A stretch of 29,158 nt of DNA from UBA3495 sp964629875 (GTDB lineage: Bacteria; Chloroflexota; Dehalococcoidia; Lucifugimonadales; UBA3495). Location of the stretch: NCBI GenBank assembly GCA_964629875.1, contig CAZVRK010000022.1, positions 1 through 29,158 of the forward strand, read 5' to 3'. Positions within the stretch are counted from its first letter, which is position 1, and every line of letters starts with the position of its first letter. The notes beneath the pieces were generated by a model. That model did not search any database. It was not told the DNA's origin and saw only the letters and a list, made by a program, of their open reading frames with translations. Positions 6,652 to 14,990 of this stretch are shown here, piece after piece. A program made the position numbers and the translations under genes.

Positions 6652-8199
6652 ATGAAGTACGACTATATTGTTATAGGTGCTGGCTCAGCCGGTTCGATTA
6701 TGGCCACACGCTTAACGGAAGATCCCAGTTGCCATGTTTTGCTTTTGGAAGCTGGACCGGACTATCCGAACTTTGAACATTTGCCTGAAGAGGTAAAGTT
6801 TGGATACGCTACAGAGACCGACATTATGGTTAGCGATCATAACTGGCAATTTACCGGAAAACCGACTCCAGAATCAGATAATATGTTGGTGCCTAGAGGC
6901 AAAGTAACAGGTGGATCAAGTGCCATTAATGGCCAGGTATTTCTGAGGGGTGTCCCAGAAGATTACGATACCTGGTCTGAGATGGGTAATGATCAATGGA
7001 ATTTCCAGAAATTGATGCCTTATTTCAGAAAAATAGAAACAGACAGTGATTTTAAGGACGATTTTCACGGCAGTGATGGCCCCATAATAGCCCGACGGTT
7101 TAAGCGTGAGGAATGGTTACCAGCACAAGTTGCTTTCTACAACGCTTGTCGGAATGCAGGGTTCCCAGATAGTCCTGATCATAATCATCCTGATTCTACT
7201 GGCGTAGGTCCAACGCCTTTTAATAATCCTAACGGAATTAGAATGAGTACCGCTCTAGGATATTTGGATCAGGCGCGACATCGGCTAAATCTGACAATAA
7301 AATCGGATTGTCATGTTCACAAGATTATTTTTGAAGGTAACCGTGCGGTGGGAGTTCAAGTTGAGAGTTCGGGCGAAACATTCGTAGTGGAATCGAATGA
7401 ACTTATACTGAGTGCTGGTCCCATAGGGTCGCCACACATACTGATGCTGTCTGGTATCGGTCCACATGAAGAGCTAGGAAAGTCCAATATCGCTCAAGTG
7501 GTTGATGCCCCAGGCGTTGGGCAGAATCTTAGAGATCATCCTTCGGTTGCTATTACCTGGAGAACTAAGGAAGGATTTCCTTTGGACGGTATGGCTCCTA
7601 GGATGCAGGTAACCCTGCGGTATACGGCAACTGGATCAGATTTGCGGAATGATATCAAGGTGAGTATGCAGTCCTTTGCTACTGAAAGAGTAGACCGCGG
7701 AGGTGATCGTATGAAACCTTTGGGTATTCGCATCACCGCCGGCCTCCAATTAGCTTTAGGGGCAGGGCACATTGGATTAAACTCTGCGGATCCCTATCAG
7801 CAACCAGATCTTAATTACAATTATCTGCAAGAAGAATGGGACAGAGAACGTATGAGAGAAATGGTAAGAATATGTGTCGGATTTGAAGACCATCCAGACA
7901 TGCGAGATATAGTCCAAGAGCGTATAGCCCCTACTGATGCGGACCTTGAGGATGACTTGGCTCTAGACCGATGGATGCTTAGAGAAGTAACTACACAACA
8001 CCATATTTCAGGTACCTGTAAGATGGGTCCTGATTCTGATCCCATGGCAGTGGTAGACCAGTACGCTCGATTAAAAGGAATTGAGAATATGAGAGTAGTG
8101 GATGCTTCAATAATGCCAGATTGTATCAGGGCAAATACAAATGTGACGACTATGATGATAGCAGAGCGGATAGCGGATTTTATAAAAAATGGTAATTAA
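6652..8199 (+). CDS. GMC-family flavin oxidoreductase (choline dehydrogenase-like)
   Basis: This is a 515-residue FAD enzyme of the glucose-methanol-choline family, which oxidises alcohols to aldehydes or acids. The ATG follows a strong AGGAGG. The N-terminal dinucleotide-binding motif is DYIVIGAGSAGSIMATRL with Glu33 after the second strand. The first GMC signature is RGKVTGGSSAINGQVFLRG. The second is SAGPIGSPHILMLSGIGP. The C-terminal active site has HHISGTCKMG (His450/451) and an NTN motif (Asn495-497), where other members have His or Asn. Length and motifs are normal, so it should be active. The substrate cannot be told from sequence. The divergent cupin/transporter pair and the downstream terminator make it a single-gene unit. 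Confidence 0.93.
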   Translation: MKYDYIVIGAGSAGSIMATRLTEDPSCHVLLLEAGPDYPNFEHLPEEVKFGYATETDIMVSDHNWQFTGKPTPESDNMLVPRGKVTGGSSAINGQVFLRGVPEDYDTWSEMGNDQWNFQKLMPYFRKIETDSDFKDDFHGSDGPIIARRFKREEWLPAQVAFYNACRNAGFPDSPDHNHPDSTGVGPTPFNNPNGIRMSTALGYLDQARHRLNLTIKSDCHVHKIIFEGNRAVGVQVESSGETFVVESNELILSAGPIGSPHILMLSGIGPHEELGKSNIAQVVDAPGVGQNLRDHPSVAITWRTKEGFPLDGMAPRMQVTLRYTATGSDLRNDIKVSMQSFATERVDRGGDRMKPLGIRITAGLQLALGAGHIGLNSADPYQQPDLNYNYLQEEWDRERMREMVRICVGFEDHPDMRDIVQERIAPTDADLEDDLALDRWMLREVTTQHHISGTCKMGPDSDPMAVVDQYARLKGIENMRVVDASIMPDCIRANTNVTTMMIAERIADFIKNGN

Positions 8200-8226
8200 A
8201 CGATAAACTCAATAGGCATCCAATAT

Positions 8227-8260
8227 AGGCTCCGGATGATTAGGCCGGAGCCTTAATTTT
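8227..8260 (+). terminator. Rho-independent terminator after GMC gene
   Basis: AGGCTCCGG (8227-8235) and CCGGAGCCT (8245-8253) form a perfect nine-pair GC-rich stem with a nine-base loop. TAATTTT follows. It lies 27 bases after the GMC stop and ends just before the next gene. Confidence 0.85.
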
Positions 8261-8274
8261 CTCGTAGGGTATTT

Positions 8275-9210
8275 ATGGAAAAGCAAGTGAAGTTCTGTGT
8301 TCGTATCCATCAAGGTAAATACAGCTATCAAGATTTATTGAGAGTGTGGCAATCCGCTGATAACTTGGGCTATTACTCTGCTAGCCTTTATGACTTAATC
8401 AATATACCTACATTGGAGTGTTGGACCACTCTTTCCGCATTGGCCTCTGCTACAGATCGTATTCGAATGATTCCAATGGTTCTCGCGAACACATATCGTG
8501 AACCCGTTTTGTTGGCGAAAATGGCTTCAACCTTAGATGTCATAAGTAATGGGCGACTTGAGTTGGGGATAGGTGCTGGTGGTGGGCGTACCGACCATAC
8601 CGCGTCGGGTTATAATTTTCCGTCAACTAGAATTAGGTCTCTCATGTTAACTGAAGCTGTTAGCTTAATCAGAAAGCTTTGGACAGAGGACACGGTTAGT
8701 TTTCAAGGTAAATATTACAGTGTTATGGATGCACACCACGATCCTAAGCCAGTACAGAAACCACATCCTCCAATACTTATAGGAGGGCATGGCGAGAGGC
8801 ATGTGTTGAAAGCCGTGGCAAGCCAGGGAGATATGTGCAATATCGGGAATGGTATGTCTTTGGCAGAACATGATGAAAAGTTACAAATATTGGCTACATA
8901 TTGTGAGGAAGCCGGTAGAGATATCAGGGATATAGAAGTTACTCATAATACTTCAATTGTTATAGCTGAAGATCAGGAGAAGTATGAGCAGTTGGTAAAG
9001 GATAATGCTCGTAATATGGGACGAGATGAATCTGAATATCGGGAATCTCTGAAGAGAGCTATTGCTGGCACCCCTGAGCAGTGTGCGAGTAAAATACAGT
9101 CTTATATCGACCATGGTATACAGTATTTCTTCTTGATATTTGCAGATCCGATCCCGTCTGATCAACTCGAACTATTCGCCCGAAAAGTTATGCCCCAGTT
9201 TGTTAACTAG
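8275..9210 (+). CDS. Luciferase-like (LLM class) flavin-dependent monooxygenase
   Basis: This 311-residue protein has the TIM-barrel fold of the bacterial luciferase superfamily, which uses reduced FMN or F420. Diagnostic segments are STLDVISNGRLELGIGAG (about 85-102), with the flavin-binding Gly turn, and KPVQKPHPPILIGG (158-171), followed by the expected C-terminal helix pattern (GTPEQCASKIQSYIDHGI). A TAGGG motif lies close before the ATG. It resembles alkanal or F420-dependent monooxygenase-like members; the substrate is unknown. It is separated from the GMC gene by a terminator, and its 3' end overlaps the convergent CocE gene by eight bases. Such enzymes are notably multiplied in SAR202 genomes, where they are proposed to oxidise recalcitrant organic compounds. 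Confidence 0.92.
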   Translation: MEKQVKFCVRIHQGKYSYQDLLRVWQSADNLGYYSASLYDLINIPTLECWTTLSALASATDRIRMIPMVLANTYREPVLLAKMASTLDVISNGRLELGIGAGGGRTDHTASGYNFPSTRIRSLMLTEAVSLIRKLWTEDTVSFQGKYYSVMDAHHDPKPVQKPHPPILIGGHGERHVLKAVASQGDMCNIGNGMSLAEHDEKLQILATYCEEAGRDIRDIEVTHNTSIVIAEDQEKYEQLVKDNARNMGRDESEYRESLKRAIAGTPEQCASKIQSYIDHGIQYFFLIFADPIPSDQLELFARKVMPQFVN

Positions 9211-11149
9211 GGATTATTGGCAGTTCAATATAAGACGGGTGATCTCTATCTTGATATATGGTGTTCCTTGTGGGTAATTTGACAGGATCTACTCCCGGAT
9301 TATTTCCTGTATTTCCGTTTACGTCGAGTCTTGGAAAATTGCTCGATGATATATCCAAGCGGATACGATGCCCTTTCACGAATAAATTGCTGGTTGGGTA
9401 TAGGTCAATAGTGACTTGGTAAAGTTCACCAGGTTGCATTAGCTCAGGATTGCTCCAGGAGTTTCTGAATTTGGCTCTGATGATCCCATCAGTTATGTTT
9501 AATGCGTACCCTTCTGGATAATCAATAGATGGTGGATACACATCAATCAATTTTGCTGTGAAATCGGTGTCTATTGCGTCTGAACTAATCCATAATACTG
9601 ACTTTATTGGTCCTGTTACTTCAATATCTTGCTCCAAAATTTGGGTTTGGAAAGTCAGTACGTCCGGCCGTGAACTGAGCGGTAAGTAAGGTTCAGATGA
9701 AGCGTAAAACTCTGGACCTTCAAGCTGGTTGAATCCCCCAGGCTCCATAATGGGTAGCCCTGAAGAGATATTGCCACCGATAGTAGGTACGGGATTGTTA
9801 GGATCGTACAAATATGTAAGGCCCTGTATTTCGCTCCTAGGGACAGTAGTGGTCAACGTGTTTTCGTGAATAAAATATTTAGTATTAGTAGTTCTTAAAA
9901 GAGGCCATTCGTTTTCTCTCCTCCAATTTCCTCCGTGGTCTAACCTGCCTGCAGTATTCTTGTTTCCGCTTCCGCCTCCCATAACGAAAATTGTTACTGG
10001 GGTTATGTTGTGTTGTGCGGACGATGGCTCTTTAAGGTAACTATCAAAGAAGCGTAAACGAAAGTGGTTGTAATCTATATCAAGATTTCCTTCCACCGAA
10101 GATAGCGATCCGAAATCTATATTTCCTGAATATGTAAGAGACCGCCCTCCATGTGTCCAGGGGCCCATAATTAGGGATATTGGGCTCTTTTTGTTTTCGT
10201 TAAGCAATACAAAATTATCTGTAGTGCTTTTTGCATATGGGTCATACCAGCTTCCTAGATGTACCTGTGGAACATCAGAAAACTTTTCTTGATGACTTTC
10301 TACGCATAATCCAATTTGATCCCAGTATTCCTGGTAATTTTCCCGGGCCCATATGTCCAATAAATACTTTTCGTAGTCAGGAGTCCATTTAAGTGGGGAA
10401 TGGTCCTGTTTCCATGGTAATCTATCAAACCAATCATGAATGTTCTGATTGTTCACCGCTTTGGCTTTGACCGTATCTCTGGTAACATCAGGGCTTTGTA
10501 GAGCTTCTTTATAGGCCCAAGTTAATTGTCGTAATTCGAATGCTCCTCCATTCCGGCAACCTGTTAAGAAGGCATTTGAAAATCCCCCGCAATCCAACCA
10601 CATGCATACTAAACCAGGTGGATTCATACATGCTGTAGCAGCCTGTGTGTGAGCGGAATAGGATAACCCAAAGGTGCCTATTTGACCATTTGACCAAGGC
10701 TGGTTGATTAGCCATTCTATAGTGTCATATCCGTCAGGACCTTCACTTATATATTTTGTGAATCCTCCTCCTGATCTATGGCATCCTCTACAATCCTGGA
10801 ATGCGACCACGTATCCGCGTTCGGCAAAGAAGTGGCATTCAAGCATTCGGTTGGGATCTGATTTGTTATATGGGGTCCTTTGTAAAAGGACAGGATATTT
10901 TGCGTCGATAGGAGTGGTATTTTTCGATGGTAAGAATATGTTTGTAGCGAGTTCAACCCCGTCACGCATCTTAACCATCACATCATGAAGCACCGTCACA
11001 TCGTTTAATTGGTCTCGTGGTATATATGTTTTATCCAAAGATATTATCCTTCTCTTGCTTTTGAAGTTGCAGGATATACTATCACATAGACCTGTAATAC
11101 ATACACTGGGTGTAGTATGGACCATATCATTAGCATTAATATTGTTCAC
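9203..11149 (-). CDS. CocE/NonD-family serine hydrolase (X-Pro dipeptidyl-peptidase S15-like)
   Basis: This alpha/beta hydrolase of up to 648 residues is related to cocaine esterase and X-prolyl dipeptidyl peptidase. The catalytic domain shows RTPYNK (oxyanion Tyr), DCRGCHRSGG, and the nucleophile elbow GTFGLSYSA (Ser163). The acid is in the GSWYDPY segment and the catalytic His in GPWTHGG. A C-terminal jelly-roll domain follows (segments EVTGPIKSVLWISSDAIDTDF and GHRIRLDISSSNFPR). It would cleave esters or amides. The start is uncertain. GTG at 11149 leaves about 50 residues before the family domain, and its AGGAG abuts the codon. A TTG at 11038 preceded by AGAAGGA would give MDKTYIPRDQ and fits the family better. 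No signal peptide is evident. Its tail overlaps the convergent monooxygenase gene by eight bases. Confidence 0.9.
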   Translation of the reverse strand: MNNINANDMVHTTPSVCITGLCDSISCNFKSKRRIISLDKTYIPRDQLNDVTVLHDVMVKMRDGVELATNIFLPSKNTTPIDAKYPVLLQRTPYNKSDPNRMLECHFFAERGYVVAFQDCRGCHRSGGGFTKYISEGPDGYDTIEWLINQPWSNGQIGTFGLSYSAHTQAATACMNPPGLVCMWLDCGGFSNAFLTGCRNGGAFELRQLTWAYKEALQSPDVTRDTVKAKAVNNQNIHDWFDRLPWKQDHSPLKWTPDYEKYLLDIWARENYQEYWDQIGLCVESHQEKFSDVPQVHLGSWYDPYAKSTTDNFVLLNENKKSPISLIMGPWTHGGRSLTYSGNIDFGSLSSVEGNLDIDYNHFRLRFFDSYLKEPSSAQHNITPVTIFVMGGGSGNKNTAGRLDHGGNWRRENEWPLLRTTNTKYFIHENTLTTTVPRSEIQGLTYLYDPNNPVPTIGGNISSGLPIMEPGGFNQLEGPEFYASSEPYLPLSSRPDVLTFQTQILEQDIEVTGPIKSVLWISSDAIDTDFTAKLIDVYPPSIDYPEGYALNITDGIIRAKFRNSWSNPELMQPGELYQVTIDLYPTSNLFVKGHRIRLDISSSNFPRLDVNGNTGNNPGVDPVKLPTRNTIYQDRDHPSYIELPIIPS

Positions 11150-11285
11150 TCCTATGAAATTAATATACTTTCTAAGAAGGCTATGGTATTCTCGGGCATA
11201 TGCTCAAAACGGTTTGGGTAGATTGTATTAACTACAGAACTGCGCAATATTAGACGAAATACTGGACTAATGACTCGGGTGGAGT

Positions 11286-11291
11286 TAGGAG
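11286..11291 (+). promoter_or_regulatory. Ribosome-binding site fixing the alpha/beta hydrolase start at 11300
   Basis: TAGGAG lies eight bases before the ATG at 11300. This favours it over the ATG at 11270, which has no ribosome-binding site and would add ten residues outside the fold. Confidence 0.7.
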
Positions 11292-11299
11292 TTGATGTA

Positions 11300-12013
11300 A
11301 TGTCTCAGTTTGTATTTATTCATGGGCCCGGTGCGGGGAGCTGTTCAGACTCTTTTTGTAATCAACTAGACTATTTCGAAGGTAGTTTGGCTCCAGACCT
11401 TCCTGGTCACCCGGTTGGGAGTCCGTGTGAGGATGTGTATAGCTATGCGAACTGGCTGAGGGGATGGTTATGGGGTAGCGGAGCCAAGAACGATCTTGTG
11501 CTATGTGGTTTTACGCTAGGTGCCTGTATAGCCCTGCAATATGCTTTGGAATTTCCAGAAGAAGTGAAGGCTCTAGTGTTAATGACGATCTCTATGAGGG
11601 CTAAAGAGCGGCCTCCGGCTAGCCTGCAGTTCAGGTTAGACGCTGCATCTGATCAGGAAGTTTACCAGCAATGGAAAGATGCTATGGCCCATTCTATGAT
11701 GTTCATCGAGCCGGATCTGAGAAGACATCTTCTGTCTAGGCATGATGCAATAGGTCCAATCGCTCAGTATAAAGATTTGTTGACGATTGATAAGTTTGAT
11801 GTTAGCGACCGAATTAATGAGCTGAAAACTCCTCTCCTATTAATAAGGGGAGTTGACGACCCGGGGAAGCCACCTGAGTATGAACTCGAAATTAATAGAG
11901 CTGTTCCTGGTTCAGAATATCTGAAATTAGATAATGCGGGTCATTTCCCAATGGCGGAACGACCTGAAGTTGTTAATTCAGCGATAGATCAATTTTTAGC
12001 TAACATAAAATAA
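11300..12013 (+). CDS. Alpha/beta hydrolase with Thr at the nucleophile position
   Basis: The protein has 237 residues, beginning directly in the first strand and oxyanion loop (SQFVFIHGPGAG). The nucleophile elbow, normally G-x-S-x-G, reads CGFTLG with Thr72 (codon ACG). The acid is in RGVDD (Asp186/187) and the His in DNAGHFPMAERPE (His215), both in the expected order and spacing. It resembles small esterase/lactonase-type hydrolases. The Ser-to-Thr change could mean lowered or changed activity, a non-hydrolytic role, or a rare Thr nucleophile. It is transcribed away from the CocE hydrolase. The enolase-superfamily gene follows with its own promoter. The substrate is unknown. Confidence 0.87.
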   Translation: MSQFVFIHGPGAGSCSDSFCNQLDYFEGSLAPDLPGHPVGSPCEDVYSYANWLRGWLWGSGAKNDLVLCGFTLGACIALQYALEFPEEVKALVLMTISMRAKERPPASLQFRLDAASDQEVYQQWKDAMAHSMMFIEPDLRRHLLSRHDAIGPIAQYKDLLTIDKFDVSDRINELKTPLLLIRGVDDPGKPPEYELEINRAVPGSEYLKLDNAGHFPMAERPEVVNSAIDQFLANIK

Positions 12014-12034
12014 TGTGCCTTAACTAGATTTGGC

Positions 12035-12063
12035 TTGACTCTACTCTAACTGGATAGTATATT
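12035..12063 (+). promoter_or_regulatory. Promoter for enolase-superfamily gene
   Basis: TTGACT (12035-12040) and TATATT (12058-12063) are separated by exactly 17 bases. They match five of six positions each to sigma-70 consensus. They lie about 42 bases before the TTG start at 12106, clear of the upstream gene. Confidence 0.65.
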
Positions 12064-12105
12064 CGCCCACGTCTTTCCAATCAGTTTATATTTGGGCGGT
12101 GCGAT

Positions 12106-13209
12106 TTGGTTATATCTAAGGTAGAGGCAAGTTGTCTCAAGGTTCCTATAAAAACTCCTTATTCAGGTGAGCCTCGTAATGTTGGTATGGTACTGGTTCG
12201 TATCGATACCGATGACGGTATTACCGGATATGGGATCGCGCGTGATTTAGAGCGCTTTGGTACTAGGGAACTCATAAATAGAGATTTAGCTCCGTTCTTG
12301 GTAGGTCGTGATCCCATGTTTACCGAAGAGATATGGGCTGATGCTTCAGAGGAAATTACTGCTACCTACAAAGCACGTATGGGTGTTGTGGGGCGTGCGA
12401 TTAGTGCCTGCGATATTGCTCTTTGGGATATCAAAGGTAAATTTCTAGACCAGCCTATCTACAAGCTCTTGGGAGGAGCTCGTCAAGATTCAGTCCCAGT
12501 TTACATAACGTGCGGATTCAACGTTTTTGATATTGACGATGTGGTAGGAATTTCCGTGAAAATGGCGGAAGAGGGTCATCCATATCTTAAGTATCAAGTG
12601 GTTGCAGCAGATAGAGGTAATGACGTTTCCGTGGATGTAGAACGCCTCCAGGCTATCCGACATGCAGTAGGCAATGATATTAAGTTAATAATTGATGGTA
12701 ATGCGCGATTTGATCTAAATCATTCGAGGGAGTTTGTCCGGAGGATTGAGCCCTTGAACATAAGCTGTTTTGACCACTCCGTTTATACTCGGGATGTACG
12801 ATTAATGCTAGAGCTTCGTAAACATACGTCGATCCCTTTAGCAGCCCGGGCTTTTACTGAGAGCCCTTGGGACAACAGAGAGATGATTGTAAGCGGGGCG
12901 GTGGATATCATGCACGCGAATGTTATGGATGGAGGGGGATATACAACCTGCTTGAAGATAGCCCATATGGCTGAATTGTTTCACTTGCCATTTGCAACGG
13001 GTGGCGGATGGCAGATTCATAACGGGCATTTAATTGCAGGTATTGCGAATGGATGGTTGAGCGAAGTACACCTTATATTTAACGAAGCATATAACGCTAT
13101 ACTTATAGATCCACCAAAAGTTGAGAACGGCAGGTTGTACTTCTCTAAAAAACCTGGCTTGGGAATAGAATTTAATCCTGATGCGATAATAGAATTCCAA
13201 GACCCGTAA
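12106..13209 (+). CDS. Enolase-superfamily (mandelate racemase-like) protein with altered active site
   Basis: This 367-residue protein starts at TTG 12106 after GGGCGG. It has the capping domain (ISKVEASCLKVPIKTPYSG) and the TIM barrel with ACDIALWDIKGKFLDQPIYKLLGG. In active members three acidic residues hold Mg2+. Here the first is present (IDGNARF, Asp197), the second is Asp223 in CFDH where Glu is usual, and the third position is Arg248 (AARAF) where AGE is expected. The KxK base motif is KYQ (162-164). His305 lies near the seventh strand (GGGWQIHNGH). The fold is certain, but Mg2+-dependent proton abstraction as in sugar-acid dehydratases may be lost or changed. It likely heads a unit with the GH88/105-like and monooxygenase genes. 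SAR202 genomes are known for expanded, divergent enolase-family paralogues, which fits. Confidence 0.9.
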   Translation: MVISKVEASCLKVPIKTPYSGEPRNVGMVLVRIDTDDGITGYGIARDLERFGTRELINRDLAPFLVGRDPMFTEEIWADASEEITATYKARMGVVGRAISACDIALWDIKGKFLDQPIYKLLGGARQDSVPVYITCGFNVFDIDDVVGISVKMAEEGHPYLKYQVVAADRGNDVSVDVERLQAIRHAVGNDIKLIIDGNARFDLNHSREFVRRIEPLNISCFDHSVYTRDVRLMLELRKHTSIPLAARAFTESPWDNREMIVSGAVDIMHANVMDGGGYTTCLKIAHMAELFHLPFATGGGWQIHNGHLIAGIANGWLSEVHLIFNEAYNAILIDPPKVENGRLYFSKKPGLGIEFNPDAIIEFQDP

Positions 13210-13272
13210 TGTTTTCTGATGATGGGTCTATTCAGTATAAGTAAATATGAATGGCACTCTCGACAATCGTGA

Positions 13273-13278
13273 AAGGAG
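13273..13278 (+). promoter_or_regulatory. Ribosome-binding site indicating a GTG start at 13287
   Basis: AAGGAG is followed eight bases later by GTG GCC ACT GAT. The ATG at 13251 upstream has no such signal, so the site decides the start of the next gene. Confidence 0.7.
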
Positions 13279-13286
13279 ACAAGTTA

Positions 13287-14990
13287 GTGGCCACTGATTT
13301 CACAAATTTGCAGCATGCGCTTATCGAACTAGCAGGGGATAAATCAGAAGAATGGGTGTGGTCTTCTTGTGGCCTGTGGGATGATCGTCAAAGCATACCT
13401 GTATTTCTTCATGAAGATGGATACTTGTCTAGTACAGGTAAGGCTAGGATATTAGTTGTTGTGTCTGGCTTAAACTCTCTTAAATCCCAGGCTATAGCAG
13501 AAGATGTGTTTGGGTGTTACATGAGGCATGCAGATCAAGACAAAATTTCTCTTAGTATGATACCTGTTACTGACCTATATTCCGGCTCTGATTCGGGACC
13601 CGAATACCATGGGACAACCTCTCAAGGATATCCTCCGCCTCAGCCCTTTTATCAAGATACAAATGGACCGCAAAAACAGTATTTATGGCGATGGATATCA
13701 TTTTATGCTCCGGATCTGATATTGGAAGTATGTTCTGGAGATTCGGTAAGGTGGCAAGCTAATGACGCGATCAATGACTTGCCACTTACAGTGGGGGCTA
13801 CCCGTATATCAGTAGACGACTCATTATTATCAGCCATTGGAAGCATGGATGTGCCTGGCCCAATACCAGGGATGCGTTTGACAGCAGATCCGTCCAATGT
13901 GGCGTTAGAGATTGATCGGCTACTAGACGTAGTCGGTAAAACAAGGGGATGGAAGGTTTCACGGGCACGGGCTGAACTGGATCGTAGGCGAACACGCAGT
14001 TATTTGGAAATTGCAAAATCATTGGCTGATCAGTACGGTCATGATTTGGATGTAATGGTTTATACCAAAGGTGTAGCTATAAGTGGAAGGTTATTACTTG
14101 CCGAACTCTTGCCGAAAGGTGAGGAGACTTTGAACGATTTGAACTCAATCATCGAGCCTATCTTATCTGGGGGTATGGAGTGTTTTGGAGAGAGCCCCGG
14201 GAGTTCAACAATAGGTGGCATAGTTTGGGCTTACGATCTGGCTAGGATCAGGAAAGATTCTCGTGCTAAAGATTTGATTATAGAATCAGCAGAATTATTT
14301 CAAACTAGTGGTTCAGGCGAGCCTCCTAAGTGTACCGATCCCGCATTTAGGGTTGAGGATATGTTCAATTGTAATGCTATCTTGGGCAGGGCTTATGACC
14401 TTAGTAAAGATTCTAAATATTTGGACATAATGTCAGGTCTGTTACTTGACGCAGGTACGCAACAGGATAACGGGCTGTTTATCCACGCTCGTGGAGCGCC
14501 TTATTATTGGGGACGAGGTAATGGATTCGCAGCTATGGGGTTTTCGGAAACCCTTACTTACCTGCCAGAGGATCATCCGAATCGGGGCGATCTGATTGAG
14601 ATCCACACAAATCATCTTGCTGCTTTGAGCCTCTTGCAACAACCATCAGGCATGTATTGGCAAATGCTAGATCTGTCAGGGTCTTATCAAGAATTCACTT
14701 GTACTTGTATGATTGGTTATGCAATGGCAAGAGGTATTCGGCTGGGGTGGCTGGACTCTAGTTTCTCGGATTCAGTGAATCTGGCATGGCAAGGGGTTTC
14801 AGAAAGGATCGATGACGAAGGTAACGTTGTTGATGCTTGTATAAGTACAGGTGTTCAGGATAGTGTCGATGCATATTTATTGCGGGAAGCTATTTTTGGC
14901 CGAGACGACAGGAGTGGAGCCCTAGCGCTGTGGTTTGCGTTGGAGATGTATCAGATGAATGAATCTTTAGATAGAGGCGTGTCCCGATGA
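13287..14990 (+). CDS. Two-part protein: unidentified N-terminal domain plus GH88/GH105-like six-hairpin domain
   Basis: The protein has 567 residues from the GTG at 13287; an ATG at 13251 would add twelve. Residues about 230-560 resemble the alpha/alpha-barrel of unsaturated glycuronyl / rhamnogalacturonyl hydrolases. RVEDMFNCNAILGRAYDL carries an Asp (358) at the position of the catalytic acid. ARGAPYYWGRGNGFAAMGF and PSGMYWQMLDLSGSYQEFT follow, with a closing SVDAYLLREAIFG. Residues about 1-215 form a separate alpha/beta domain (RILVVVSGLNSL, APDLILEVCSGD) that I cannot place firmly; a degenerate M14-carboxypeptidase-like or hydrolase fold is possible. No signal peptide is seen, so it would act on imported oligosaccharides or glycosides. 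It overlaps the next monooxygenase gene by four bases (ATGA), indicating co-translation. Confidence 0.82.
   Translation: MATDFTNLQHALIELAGDKSEEWVWSSCGLWDDRQSIPVFLHEDGYLSSTGKARILVVVSGLNSLKSQAIAEDVFGCYMRHADQDKISLSMIPVTDLYSGSDSGPEYHGTTSQGYPPPQPFYQDTNGPQKQYLWRWISFYAPDLILEVCSGDSVRWQANDAINDLPLTVGATRISVDDSLLSAIGSMDVPGPIPGMRLTADPSNVALEIDRLLDVVGKTRGWKVSRARAELDRRRTRSYLEIAKSLADQYGHDLDVMVYTKGVAISGRLLLAELLPKGEETLNDLNSIIEPILSGGMECFGESPGSSTIGGIVWAYDLARIRKDSRAKDLIIESAELFQTSGSGEPPKCTDPAFRVEDMFNCNAILGRAYDLSKDSKYLDIMSGLLLDAGTQQDNGLFIHARGAPYYWGRGNGFAAMGFSETLTYLPEDHPNRGDLIEIHTNHLAALSLLQQPSGMYWQMLDLSGSYQEFTCTCMIGYAMARGIRLGWLDSSFSDSVNLAWQGVSERIDDEGNVVDACISTGVQDSVDAYLLREAIFGRDDRSGALALWFALEMYQMNESLDRGVSR

Noticed and set aside
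13201..13228. GACCC / GGGTC stem after the enolase-type gene as a terminator.
   Set aside because: It has only five pairs, an 18-base loop and no T-run. The following gene is probably co-transcribed.
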